Positions 19,837-28,665 of a stretch of 64,000 nt of DNA are shown in pieces (the stretch's first letter is position 1; every line of letters starts with the position of its first letter). The position numbers and the translations under genes are program-made. The stretch lies in assembly GCA_023417655.1 (NCBI GenBank), contig JAEZFD010000015.1, positions 13,562-77,561 of the forward strand, written 5' to 3'. Origin of the DNA: Planctomycetota bacterium. Its GTDB lineage: Bacteria > Planctomycetota > Planctomycetia > Planctomycetales > Planctomycetaceae. The notes beneath the pieces are model-generated. The model was not told where the DNA came from. It saw nothing but the letters and a program-made list of their open reading frames with translations, and searched no databases.

Positions 19837-20216
19837 CCCCGATTGAACAGGAACCCTCTCCCGTCGCGACTGCTGCTGCGTGAGCTTGCCTCGAAGGGCA
19901 GAAGATCCCGCATCGCCGGAGTGATAGAAATCATCACTGCCAAGCGAAAGCCGTCGACAGCGACTTTAACGATTATTTTCCAATTCGAGTGAATTTTGCG
20001 ACAAAGAGGCCTCGGAAACCATCCTTCCGGTACTGGACTGGCCGATCTAAATCCCAGACAGGCAGAAGTTCGGACCCGTTGCGCACTCGCTTTGGCCGAT
20101 GTTTTTCTGCCTGGCCGGCTTTTCTGCAAATTCGACGTTGCTGACGCGATCGACCATCCAGCGGGAGAGGGGGCCGGCGAAGTCAGTGCATTGTCAGGAC
20201 AACTGGAGACCCGTAC
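19837..20216. other. Divergent intergenic region between metal ATPase and His-rich protein
   Basis: 380 nt. It should carry the promoters of both divergent genes and any metal-responsive operator. I see no clear -35/-10 pair and no obvious CueR- or CopY-type dyad, and the antisense reading frames here look like non-coding shadows. Confidence 0.5.
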
Positions 20217-21122
20217 ATGTCGCATCTTCTGAAATTCTCTTTGTGCCTGGTGATCGCGACGGTGCCCGTGGGAGTGCCAGTCGGAATCTCGACCCCGGCG
20301 GATGCCTGCCATCTCAAGCATGGCGGCGGGCGTTGCAATCGCTGTCAGCAGATTCCCAACGCCTGTCAGTGCGGCGCTCCGGCGCCCGTCATGGCACCGA
20401 CGATGGCTCCGACCATTGTTCCTCAGCCCATGATGCAGCCAACGATCGTGCCGCAGCAGACCTATCATCTGCGTCCTCAGCCGGTCACGACGATGCAGCC
20501 GATCACCCGGACGGAGATTCGCCGTGAAGCACAAGTCGTTGAGGTTCCTGTGACTGTTCAGCGGCAGGTGACGGTTGATGAGGGGAGCTATCAGACCGTC
20601 TGGGTTCCCAAAATGGTGACGAAAAATGTCGCGGAAACGACGGTTCAGCGTCATGTTCAGTATCGGTCTGTGCCATATCAGGTGACGCAGCAGATTCCGG
20701 TCACCCAAACGACCTATGTGCCGGTGCAGACAACGGCCTACGGCCTGGCTCCGACATATGGCGTTGCATCCGCCCCAGTGATTGTCGGGGGATCAGGTTA
20801 TCCGGTCGTGACATCTGCTCCGGCGACTGTGATCGTCGATGCGCATGGTCATTCTCACCACGCACACTCGCATTCTCACACTTACTCGACCGGATCGGTT
20901 TCCACCGCGATGGTCCCACAGCCGGAACCGACAATTGCAGGAGCCGCCCCCTTGCAGTCAGCGGACTCCAGCTGGTCAAAGGTTCCTGCGAAGACAGCGG
21001 AAGGTTCAAAGGTTCAGCTGCAGTCTTATCAGGCCGAGTCCACAGCTGTTCCTGTTCGCCGCTTTCCTTCCGCCCCAACTGCCGCAACAGTCTGGCAGTC
21101 GCAGTCCTCCATGATGCGATAG
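20217..21122 (+). CDS. Secreted His/Cys-rich, low-complexity protein
   Basis: 301 residues from the ATG at 20217, with GGAG ahead of it. The signal peptide covers about 1-30 (ending near PADA). Directly after it come CHLKHGGGRCNRCQQIPNAC and CQCG, five cysteines with His in 25 residues. A Met/Pro/Thr/Gln-rich stretch follows, then about 70 residues of Val/Thr-rich repeats (VPVTVQRQVTV, VWVPKMVTKNV, VQYRSVPYQVTQQIPV), which resemble the YTV-type cell-wall proteins of planctomycetes. A His cluster (HGHSHHAHSHSHTYS) lies near residue 210. Metal binding outside the cytoplasm is a reasonable inference, strengthened by the divergent copper ATPase. No enzyme motif is present. Confidence 0.7.
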   Translation: MSHLLKFSLCLVIATVPVGVPVGISTPADACHLKHGGGRCNRCQQIPNACQCGAPAPVMAPTMAPTIVPQPMMQPTIVPQQTYHLRPQPVTTMQPITRTEIRREAQVVEVPVTVQRQVTVDEGSYQTVWVPKMVTKNVAETTVQRHVQYRSVPYQVTQQIPVTQTTYVPVQTTAYGLAPTYGVASAPVIVGGSGYPVVTSAPATVIVDAHGHSHHAHSHSHTYSTGSVSTAMVPQPEPTIAGAAPLQSADSSWSKVPAKTAEGSKVQLQSYQAESTAVPVRRFPSAPTAATVWQSQSSMMR

Positions 21123-21193
21123 ACCCGAGACGTGATGCAGCGACCGTGATGCCGTTCGCAAAGCGGTAGCGCGCTGGACGTCATTCTCATATG

Positions 21194-21245
21194 ACAGGAC
21201 GACCTGAATTCCATCTGGAGATCAGGTCGTCCTGTTTGTTTTTTC
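21194..21245 (+). terminator. Rho-independent terminator after the His-rich gene
   Basis: ACAGGACGACCTGA (21194-21207) and TCAGGTCGTCCTGT (21222-21235) are a perfect 14-bp inverted repeat with a 14-nt loop, followed by TTGTTTTTTC. It is about 70 nt past the stop codon. The stem may also serve the convergent ceramidase-like gene. Confidence 0.9.
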
Positions 21246-21267
21246 AGATCGATCAATACGGGAGGGT

Positions 21268-22665
21268 TCAGTTCGTCCCAGTTGGGGCGGCCAGTTTTTC
21301 GACGGTGTTAACGATCAGGTCTTCCACGGTTTCTGCCCAGGGAGAAGGAAGTCCGTAGTAAACCATCGCTCCTCCGCCTTCGTACCCGCCTTCATTGAGA
21401 ACACGTAGGGACGGAATATAAGCCATCACATCATTGGAATAGCCTGCCACCCAGATTCTCGAGGGTGCTGCGTCCCCCGCCAGGTCTGTCTTCAAGCGAA
21501 TCGCATAATCCACCACGACTTCGCCACTGAGGAAGACCCAGGTGATCTGGTTACCCAGTCGCCAGACGACGATGGGATAGTCATAAGAAACTGGCAGTGA
21601 CTCCCCGTTCGCAAGCCGTGCAAGATAGGTCTTCGCCCGATTGACGGTGTATTTATTTGAGGAGGCAAGATCATTTTCAATCTCGCTCTTGCTGGGGACA
21701 TGACTGAACGGAAGCGGCACTGTTCCGTACGCCGGAGTCATGACAGGGGAAATCGGCTGCATCTCGCCAGCCAGCACCTGTTGAACAGCGCTGGCGAGCT
21801 GACTTCCATACTTCATCGCGAGTTCAACAGTCCGGCGTGGCAGCGGATTCTGGTCGGCGCCGCAACCTGCCCAATACATCGCCTGACATCCGGGCAGAGC
21901 TTTCTCGAGATCGATCTGGGCGAAGCCGGCATAGTCGCCAGACCACTGCATCAATGACAGCGTCGTATTGTGACAAGCATAACCAAAGACCACAGCTGCG
22001 AGCTGGTCCCCCTGTTTCACTGCGAGGACAGGAACGTCATGATCATTCGGGCCGAGCAGCTTGTTTTCGGCAAGGAGCTTTTCGACGTCCGCTTCCCGGT
22101 TGGTGCGGCGATTCACGGCAAATGTCGCTCGACCACTTCCCCAGGATATGGTCGCAGACTTTCGGTTCTCGAACGCCTCGCCTGCCGCCTTCAGAATGGC
22201 GGCTTCAACGAGATCAGAGTACGCATCTACCTGCTGACGAGCGACCTCATCGAACTCCAGATAATGCATGGTCGGCAGCGTTTTGCCGAGCACAGGAGCG
22301 GTGTGAGTATGGGATGTGCAGATCGCAATCTGGCTCTTCTCCCACTGATAACGTTCTTTCAGCTTGCTCGTCACTGTGTTGTAAAACACGGAATCGATTC
22401 CGACGAGATCGAGTGTGATCAGCGCGGCCTGCTTGCCTTGGGCATCTTCCAGAACCAAAACTTTGGCCCAGATGTCGGTCAATGTTCCGGTCGCGGGATC
22501 GCTTCCCCGGGAAGCATAACCTGCCATCGGCATGGGAGCGTCGGGCGTGATTCGGGCTTTCGCAACGCCTGCCTTCCAGTCGGCCCCCCAACTCGGAGTC
22601 GCGCTGGCGGGAACGCCGGCCAGCAGAGCGGCCAGTAATAGAATCCACCGTTTGAGACCAGTCAT
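21268..22665 (-). CDS. Secreted neutral/alkaline ceramidase-like hydrolase
   Basis: 465 residues with a signal peptide (about 1-27). The N-terminal domain of the neutral/alkaline non-lysosomal ceramidase family is evident: AGVAKARITPDAPMPMAGYASRG, VLVLEDAQGKQAALITLDLVG, and the metal-binding ICTSHTHTAP with His119 and His121. The GCGADQNPLPRR segment and the C-terminal WVAGYSNDVMAYIPS fit too. Only the catalytic N-terminal domain is present; the C-terminal Ig-like domain of full ceramidases is missing, as in many planctomycete homologues. Real substrate could be ceramide or another amide or ester. It follows the FecR-LamG gene by 68 nt on the same strand, so it may be part of the sigma-factor operon. 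Confidence 0.85.
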   Translation of the reverse strand: MTGLKRWILLLAALLAGVPASATPSWGADWKAGVAKARITPDAPMPMAGYASRGSDPATGTLTDIWAKVLVLEDAQGKQAALITLDLVGIDSVFYNTVTSKLKERYQWEKSQIAICTSHTHTAPVLGKTLPTMHYLEFDEVARQQVDAYSDLVEAAILKAAGEAFENRKSATISWGSGRATFAVNRRTNREADVEKLLAENKLLGPNDHDVPVLAVKQGDQLAAVVFGYACHNTTLSLMQWSGDYAGFAQIDLEKALPGCQAMYWAGCGADQNPLPRRTVELAMKYGSQLASAVQQVLAGEMQPISPVMTPAYGTVPLPFSHVPSKSEIENDLASSNKYTVNRAKTYLARLANGESLPVSYDYPIVVWRLGNQITWVFLSGEVVVDYAIRLKTDLAGDAAPSRIWVAGYSNDVMAYIPSLRVLNEGGYEGGGAMVYYGLPSPWAETVEDLIVNTVEKLAAPTGTN

Positions 22666-22733
22666 CGTGCGTCAACCTTTTTGATGTTGGAGGGACTTAT
22701 CGCCATGAGAGCGACTGAAGCCCTGCGGAAACG

Positions 22734-24416
22734 TCATTCGGTACGGGGCAGTGGCATCAGCAATCGAAAGTGCTGGAGCACTTCCTCGGCTGGAAGAGCG
22801 CGATTATAAAGAGCAACCTCATCCACGCTCCCTTCGAATTGACGCACGACCCGATTGTCCATCTGTCCCAGCACCACCTGATAAGTGTCGTTATCGCTGC
22901 CAGTGGGTCCGTCAATGCGACGAACAAGCTCGCCATTAATATAAAAAGCGAGACTGTCTGGTGATTTGGTCGCAACGAGATGATACCACTGACCGGGCAC
23001 GCAGGTCACATGATCGAACAGGTTGATGCCGGACTTTGCGCTCTGTCCGGGTGGATGGCGATGAAAGAAGCGAAACGCACCGGGCGGGTGAATCATGGCG
23101 GTCTTCATCGCTATCTCAATCGTGTTCAGGTCACCTGACCAGTCGTTGCTCAGGAGATCGATGACTGCTCCGTGATGCAGCCGATCCGGACAGGCCCACA
23201 GCTCGATGGTGAATTCCTTCGAATTCCAGCCGGGAATTCCATTCTTCACCGAGAAATATCGAGGCCCCTGACTCGCATGGAAGGTCACCCGACCATTCTC
23301 GAGGGTGACAGACTGCGGTTCGTTCTCATGGACGAAAGTCGCAGCGAAGTCCGAGCCCATTTCATTGGTAACCTGCTTCCCGTCGAAGTCTTCAAATCTC
23401 CAGTAGGCGAAGGGGCCAGACTGAATCACGGTGTTGACATAGTCTTCGCCGACGGCGAGTGGAGGAGAAACTCGCCGCGGGATCTGGAGCGGGGAGGAAG
23501 CCTGATTCGGAAGTGCGTCAAACCGTTGAGAGTTCGCATTCACACGAACGACTTCATGGTTGCGGAGGCGTTCGCTCTGGATTGTATTTCCATCGGCTCC
23601 CAGCAGAGAGACTTCGACCTCGCCGTCTGTCACTTGAACTTCGCTGCGTCCCTGCTCATCAATGGAGACGGCGAACTCTGTCCCGAGATCCACAACGGCG
23701 GCTCCCGGTGAATTCAGGACAAACCCTCTGGCAGAGTCGGGGACTCGAGCCGCGGCCTGCCCGGAAACAAGTGTTGCCTTGAGTGCCGATTCCACCTGCA
23801 GAACCGCCGGTCCCTGCAGCAGGATCTGAGCTCCGTTGATGAACTCCAGCTGAACTCGACCCTCTGCGACTTCCAGTCGTCCGACCGCGAGCCGTTGTCC
23901 CGGTTTCAAAGTTGTCAGGCGACCCGGTGCTGCCTGCACGTCGACGTCTGTGACCATGGCGATCGCAGGAGCCGCATCACTCGGCAGGAGGGGGTGCCAT
24001 TGAGAGCCCCCCTGACCTGAGGTGACTAGAGTTGAGGGCGTCTGAACGGGGTCGGCAGGGGCCGCGGCGGGTTGCTCCATTGCGATTGGCAGATGACCCG
24101 GTGCGAGCGCAAAGTGCGTCACGACACCGCCGATGATCCCGAGCGCCAGACTGGAAGCGGCGACAAGCAGCGGCCACGTGGCGAGTCTGATACGGCGTAC
24201 CGGTTCCACTGGAGTCGCTTCAGGTAGCTCGGCCATCGCTTCATAGAGACTCGCTTCCAGTCCCATATGCAGCACGTATCGCTGTCGGAATCCTTCGTCT
24301 TCGGTGAGTCGACGTTCAAGTTGCTGGAACTCATCAGGCGTGAGGGTTCCGTCGGAGACACGACGAAACAGTGCTCGTTCTGCAGGGCTCGAGGATCGGT
24401 TTGAAAGAGAGGACAT
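22734..24416 (-). CDS. FecR-LamG membrane protein (putative anti-sigma / signal sensor)
   Basis: About 560 residues from the ATG at 24416 (24458 is an alternative). The cytoplasmic N-terminus (about 1-70: FRRVSDGTLTPDEFQQLERRL...YVLHMGLEASLYEAM) is the helical part that binds ECF sigma factors. One transmembrane helix follows (TWPLLVAASSLALGIIGGVV). Outside is a FecR domain (LEFINGAQILLQGPAVLQVE to LGTEFAVSIDEQGRSEVQVT), then a LamG/concanavalin-like domain (FAYWRFEDFDG to VDEVALYNRALPAEEVLQHF). The protein therefore joins sigma binding and a sugar- or ligand-binding fold across the membrane. It lies 93 nt downstream of the sigma-factor gene on the same strand. Confidence 0.88.
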   Translation of the reverse strand: MSSLSNRSSSPAERALFRRVSDGTLTPDEFQQLERRLTEDEGFRQRYVLHMGLEASLYEAMAELPEATPVEPVRRIRLATWPLLVAASSLALGIIGGVVTHFALAPGHLPIAMEQPAAAPADPVQTPSTLVTSGQGGSQWHPLLPSDAAPAIAMVTDVDVQAAPGRLTTLKPGQRLAVGRLEVAEGRVQLEFINGAQILLQGPAVLQVESALKATLVSGQAAARVPDSARGFVLNSPGAAVVDLGTEFAVSIDEQGRSEVQVTDGEVEVSLLGADGNTIQSERLRNHEVVRVNANSQRFDALPNQASSPLQIPRRVSPPLAVGEDYVNTVIQSGPFAYWRFEDFDGKQVTNEMGSDFAATFVHENEPQSVTLENGRVTFHASQGPRYFSVKNGIPGWNSKEFTIELWACPDRLHHGAVIDLLSNDWSGDLNTIEIAMKTAMIHPPGAFRFFHRHPPGQSAKSGINLFDHVTCVPGQWYHLVATKSPDSLAFYINGELVRRIDGPTGSDNDTYQVVLGQMDNRVVRQFEGSVDEVALYNRALPAEEVLQHFRLLMPLPRTE

Positions 24417-24509
24417 GGGGAGGCACCCGTCAGAAGCGTTATGGCGACTGAGCGTCATGATCGATGAAGAAATCTCAGGCGAGTGGAACTTGTGAAGGAA
24501 TTGAGGTGT

Positions 24510-25049
24510 TTAGGAAAGAACGGACTCCTGCGCGAGTCGGTGCTGAACGCACCGGGCGATGGATTCCCGAACACGGTCGAGCTGACGGTAAAGTGCCTTC
24601 GGGGTCCGTCCACTTGCATCCGCCAGTGAAGTGACCGACTCTGAATCGCAATAGCGACGCTGAAGTAAAGTGCGGCCGTCTGCGTCAATCCGTTTGAGGC
24701 ATTCCTGCAGGGCGATCTGTTGAGCTTCCAGCACGGGTTCAAGTTGAGCCCGGGTCGCCTGCAGACTGTTCAGCACATCCACGTTGAAGATCAGGCGGCC
24801 ACGAGCGAGTTCCTTACGGAAGTTGAGAACTTCGAAGTAGGTGAATCGCATGGCCCATGGGAGGAAGTCGCGCGTCGAGTCATATTCTGACCATTTCTCC
24901 CACAGTGATGCGGCCGTCCGCTGAAGGACCTCTTCCGCATCATCCCTGCGAGGAATGAATGTAAGGATGTAACGCAACAGGGCACGGTCATGCTGCATCA
25001 GCAGTCGGGAGAAATCCAAACCATCCTGCGCCATCGCGACTCCGCTCAT
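24510..25049 (-). CDS. ECF-type sigma-70 family RNA polymerase sigma factor
   Basis: 179 residues. Region 2 is at about 15-85 (LLMQHDRALLRYILTFIPRRDDAEEVLQ to DFLPWAMRFTYFEVLNFRKE), and region 4 at about 110-170 (LQECLKRIDADGRTLLQRRY, then ESVTSLADASGRTPKALYRQ, the helix-turn-helix that reads the -35 box). It is the planctomycete/Verrucomicrobia class of ECF sigma factors that travels with a FecR or FecR-LamG partner. It would direct RNA polymerase to a set of promoters when the downstream FecR-LamG protein releases it. The neighbours it most likely controls are its own operon and perhaps the divergent haem-protein gene. Confidence 0.92.
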   Translation of the reverse strand: MSGVAMAQDGLDFSRLLMQHDRALLRYILTFIPRRDDAEEVLQRTAASLWEKWSEYDSTRDFLPWAMRFTYFEVLNFRKELARGRLIFNVDVLNSLQATRAQLEPVLEAQQIALQECLKRIDADGRTLLQRRYCDSESVTSLADASGRTPKALYRQLDRVRESIARCVQHRLAQESVLS

Positions 25050-25350
25050 TTGCTTAAGGCCGACCGGGAGCGTCTTGTTCTCAATTCTGGTACTTCCTCA
25101 GACTATCCGGCAAGCACATGCGGCACCGCAAGTATCAGCACCAGGACACGCCATTCCCCTTCAGAAATTTCCAGTTTTGAAATTCGGATCCCAATGCACG
25201 GCGTCGCGAAGCTGTAAAGGGAAAATCTCTGATGTGATCCCAATTTCTCGGGGAGAATTTGACCTGACCGGAGATACACGACATCGATCAAATGAATTGG
25301 CGAAGAAAACGGGTTTCCTCGCCATGCCGTGCGTACTCAAGGGATATCTG

Positions 25351-28300
25351 ATGACCCTGGATTTCGGGAAGAACGTTCGCGGATGGGGCATGCTGGCCTG
25401 CTGCACCGGGGCACTGCTGTCCCTGACTTCCGCCTTGTCGCTTGCTCAACCCGCTGCGGAGAAGGCGTCCGAATCTGCTGAGCCGGACTATTCCAGTGAG
25501 TTGCCGCGGATTCCTTCGCGATCAGTCGAAGAGTCGTTGAAGGCGTTCGATCTGGTCAAGGGATTCGGAATTCAGTGCGTGGCCTCGGAACCTCTGGTCG
25601 CTTCGCCGGTCGCGACCTGCTTCGATGCCGACAGTCACCTGTTTATTGCGGAAATGCGTGACTATTCGGAGCAGGAAACTGAAAAGCTGGGCCGGATCCG
25701 TCGTCTCGTCGATAAGGATCAGGACGGCGTCTTCGATTCGGCGACTGTCTTTGCTGAAGGACTTTCCTGGCCAACGGCGGTAATCGCTTATGACGGCGGT
25801 GTTTTCGTCGGAGCGGCTCCGGACATCTGGTATTTCAAGGATCATGACGGCGATGGTGTCGCCGATGAGAAGCGAATTGTCCTGACGGGCTTTGGTCGGA
25901 CGAACGTTCAGGGACTTCTGAACTCGTTTCGCTGGGGCTTCGATAACCGGATCCATGGAGCCACGAGCGTCAGCGGCGGTCAGGTCAAGCGGCCTGAGGA
26001 CAAGGATTCTAAGGGAGTCGATCTGCGAGGCCGGGATTTCTCATTTGATCCACGCCTGCTCGACATCCGCGCAGAAACCGGCGGTGGTCAGCATGGAATG
26101 TGCTTCGATGACTGGGGACTGAAGTATGTCTGCTCGAACAGTCGCCATGCACAATTCGTTGCATATGAAGAACGCTACCTCACCCGGAATCCGCATCTTC
26201 CGGCTCCGGATGCGAAGATCGACATTGCCATCGACGGCGGTCAGGCGACGGTTTATCGCTCCAGTCCCGTGGAACCTTGGCGTATCGTCCGCACACGACT
26301 TCGGGTCACGAAGCAGGTAATTGGGGCTGTGGAAGGCGGGGGGCGAGCCGCAGGCTATTTCACAGGCGCGACGGGAATCACCATCTTCCGCGGCGACTCA
26401 CTGGGCGACGAGATGAAGGGACTCGCCATCGTCGGAGATGTCGGCAGCAATATCGTTCACCGTAAGAAGCTGACGCCGGACGGAATCGGATTCCGGGCTG
26501 AGCGCATCGACGATCAGACCGAGTTCGTTCGCTCAAGCGAAAACTGGTTCCGGCCCGTGCAGTTTGCCAATACTCCCGATGGCTGTCTGCATATTCTCGA
26601 CATCTACCGCGAAGTGGTCGAGCATCCGAAATCGATCCCGGAGAGCATCAAGAAGCACCTCGACCTGACAAACGGCCGGGATCAGGGACGCATCTATCGC
26701 GTCGTGCCTGAAGGCTATAAGTACCGACCAACGCCGCAGTTCAGCCAGATGTCAGGGGCTCAGCTCGTGGAAATGCTGTCCCATCCCAACGCCTGGCATC
26801 GTGAAACGGCCTGCCGACTGATCTATGAACGGCAGGACAAGTCACTGATTCCAGCGCTGCGGAGACTCGCCGTTTCAGGTGCAGAACCGCTCGGACGGTT
26901 CCATGCTCTGGCCGCGGTGCAGGGATTGAATGGACTCGACAGTGCCACGGTCATCGCCGCATTGAAGGATTCGCACCCTCGCATCCGGGAACGGGCGGTC
27001 CGCCTCGCCGAAGGCTTCGTCGAGACTCCAGGGATTGTCGCTGCACTGCAGGAACGAGTGAACGATGATGATCTGCGAGTCCGTTATCAGCTGGCCTTCA
27101 CGGCAGGCGAGTTTCCACTCCAGCAACGGGAAGAGTGGCTGGCCGAGATTCTGAAACGGGATGGCGGTGATACTTGGGTGCAGCTCGCAGCTTTGAGTTC
27201 ACTGTCGAATGGAGCAGAGAATGTTCTCGTTCGTCTGCTGGCTGACCATCAGTTCCTGAAGACCTCTGCCGCTGCTGCGGTTTTACCCCGGCTCGTGCGT
27301 CTGACTTCTCAGACCGCGACACCAGAGAAGATTGTGGAACTGATCAATCACCTCGACAAGATCCCGGATTCCGAAGTCGCACTGCAGAATCAGTTGCTGA
27401 TGAGCGTGCTGCGAAGTTCAGGCAAAGTGAACACCCGCCAGTTGATTGAGAAGATTCGACCAGGGTATCTCGATGCGTTGTTCGCCAGCAGTCGCGAGCG
27501 TTTGAGCGGGAAGGCAACAGTCGCGCAGAAGATTGCGGCGGTCGAGTTGCTGACACTCAGCGCCAATGAGCAGGACGTCGATCTCCTGATCTCTTTGCTC
27601 ACGCCGACGGCCGATCTCAAACTGCAGACAACAACGTTGACCGCGTTGAAATCATTCCGTTCCCCAGTGGTGGCTGAAGAGCTTCTGAAGCGCTGGCCGG
27701 ATCTCAGCCCGGCCATTCGCTCGACTGCTGAGGAAGTTCTCTTCGCACGACCTGAGTGGATTGCCGTCACTCTGACGAAGCTGGAAAATCAGGAACTGCC
27801 CGTCGGGACGTTCAGCAACTCTCGTCTGCAGGCGGTGGCGAATGGCGCAAATGCAGATCTCAAGAAGAGGGCGCAGGCACTGCAGAAGCTGGCAGGGACT
27901 TCTTCTCGAAGCGAGATCGTCAAACAGTATTCAAAAGTTCTGACGATGCCCGGCGACGCAGGCAAGGGTCGCGAGATCTTCCAGCGCGAGTGCTCTGGCT
28001 GCCACCGACTGGCAGGGATGGGGTTTGAAACCGGCCCGAACCTCGCGGCCATGAAAAATCGGGGCCGGGAAGCGATCCTGTTGAACGTGCTGGACCCGAA
28101 CCGGGAAGTGAATCCGGAATACCTGAATTATATCGTGGTAATGGAGGACGGCCGGGCGTTGACCGGGATGATTCGTTCAGAAAGTGCGACCAGCCTCAAT
28201 CTGCAGCGGGCAAATCAGCAATCAGATCTTGTCCTTCGCAGTGAGATCGACGAAATCCGGAACTCAGGCCTCTCCCTGATGCCGGAAGGACTGGAAAAGC

Positions 28301-28359
28301 AACTCGATCCTGAATCGATGGCCCATCTCCTGGAATTCCTAATGACAGTCGGCGATTGA
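25351..28359 (+). CDS. PVC-type haem-binding CxxCH protein (beta-propeller / HEAT / cytochrome c)
   Basis: About 1002 residues from the ATG at 25351 (AAGGGA seven bases before; an ATG at 25324 is an alternative). Signal peptide about 1-32. The first 430 residues are the 'putative membrane-bound dehydrogenase' beta-propeller (LFIAEMRDY, LVDKDQDGVFDSATVFAEGL, FKDHDGDGVADEKR with two Asp-rich calcium-like loops, GGGQHGMCFDDWG, RPVQFANTPDGCLHILDIYR). HEAT-like helical repeats fill about 480-860. A cytochrome c module closes it, CSGCH at 881-885, with PNREVNPEYLNYIV and LMPEGLE as in the family. It probably takes electrons from a sugar or alcohol substrate in the periplasm; the substrate is unknown. 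Confidence 0.9.
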   Translation: MTLDFGKNVRGWGMLACCTGALLSLTSALSLAQPAAEKASESAEPDYSSELPRIPSRSVEESLKAFDLVKGFGIQCVASEPLVASPVATCFDADSHLFIAEMRDYSEQETEKLGRIRRLVDKDQDGVFDSATVFAEGLSWPTAVIAYDGGVFVGAAPDIWYFKDHDGDGVADEKRIVLTGFGRTNVQGLLNSFRWGFDNRIHGATSVSGGQVKRPEDKDSKGVDLRGRDFSFDPRLLDIRAETGGGQHGMCFDDWGLKYVCSNSRHAQFVAYEERYLTRNPHLPAPDAKIDIAIDGGQATVYRSSPVEPWRIVRTRLRVTKQVIGAVEGGGRAAGYFTGATGITIFRGDSLGDEMKGLAIVGDVGSNIVHRKKLTPDGIGFRAERIDDQTEFVRSSENWFRPVQFANTPDGCLHILDIYREVVEHPKSIPESIKKHLDLTNGRDQGRIYRVVPEGYKYRPTPQFSQMSGAQLVEMLSHPNAWHRETACRLIYERQDKSLIPALRRLAVSGAEPLGRFHALAAVQGLNGLDSATVIAALKDSHPRIRERAVRLAEGFVETPGIVAALQERVNDDDLRVRYQLAFTAGEFPLQQREEWLAEILKRDGGDTWVQLAALSSLSNGAENVLVRLLADHQFLKTSAAAAVLPRLVRLTSQTATPEKIVELINHLDKIPDSEVALQNQLLMSVLRSSGKVNTRQLIEKIRPGYLDALFASSRERLSGKATVAQKIAAVELLTLSANEQDVDLLISLLTPTADLKLQTTTLTALKSFRSPVVAEELLKRWPDLSPAIRSTAEEVLFARPEWIAVTLTKLENQELPVGTFSNSRLQAVANGANADLKKRAQALQKLAGTSSRSEIVKQYSKVLTMPGDAGKGREIFQRECSGCHRLAGMGFETGPNLAAMKNRGREAILLNVLDPNREVNPEYLNYIVVMEDGRALTGMIRSESATSLNLQRANQQSDLVLRSEIDEIRNSGLSLMPEGLEKQLDPESMAHLLEFLMTVGD

Positions 28360-28394
28360 TTCAGGAATTTGACCGGGAAAGCGAACTGTTCCAG

Positions 28395-28429
28395 GCCGGG
28401 GGAGACCGAGAGGTGTCCTCCGGCTTTTT
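28395..28429 (+). terminator. Terminator after the haem-protein gene
   Basis: GCCGGGGGA (28395-28403) pairs with TCCTCCGGC (28416-28424) with one G-T pair, and TTTTT follows immediately. It lies 36 nt after the stop codon at 28359. Confidence 0.75.
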
Positions 28430-28665
28430 CATTCCAGCCTGAGATCAGGCTTGTCGGACGAAACTCTCCCGTAGGACGAGCGATTTCGCCGACTGTGACT
28501 TGCAAAGGCCGCAGAAAACTCATAGCAACGGCCAAAGAATTCGTGCTTGTCTGGCAGTGACCGAACTTTCTGCAAGAATGTGGGTCAATTTCCCAGACCT
28601 CCTTCCTGACTTCCTCCTCCCCGCAGCAGGCTGCGAGTTGGAAACTGCAATAACCGGTCGCAGAT

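Noticed and set aside
19833..20708. 291-codon minus-strand frame over the His-rich gene and the divergent region
   Set aside because: Arg/His-rich translation without similarity; the plus-strand gene has signal peptide, ribosome-binding site and terminator.
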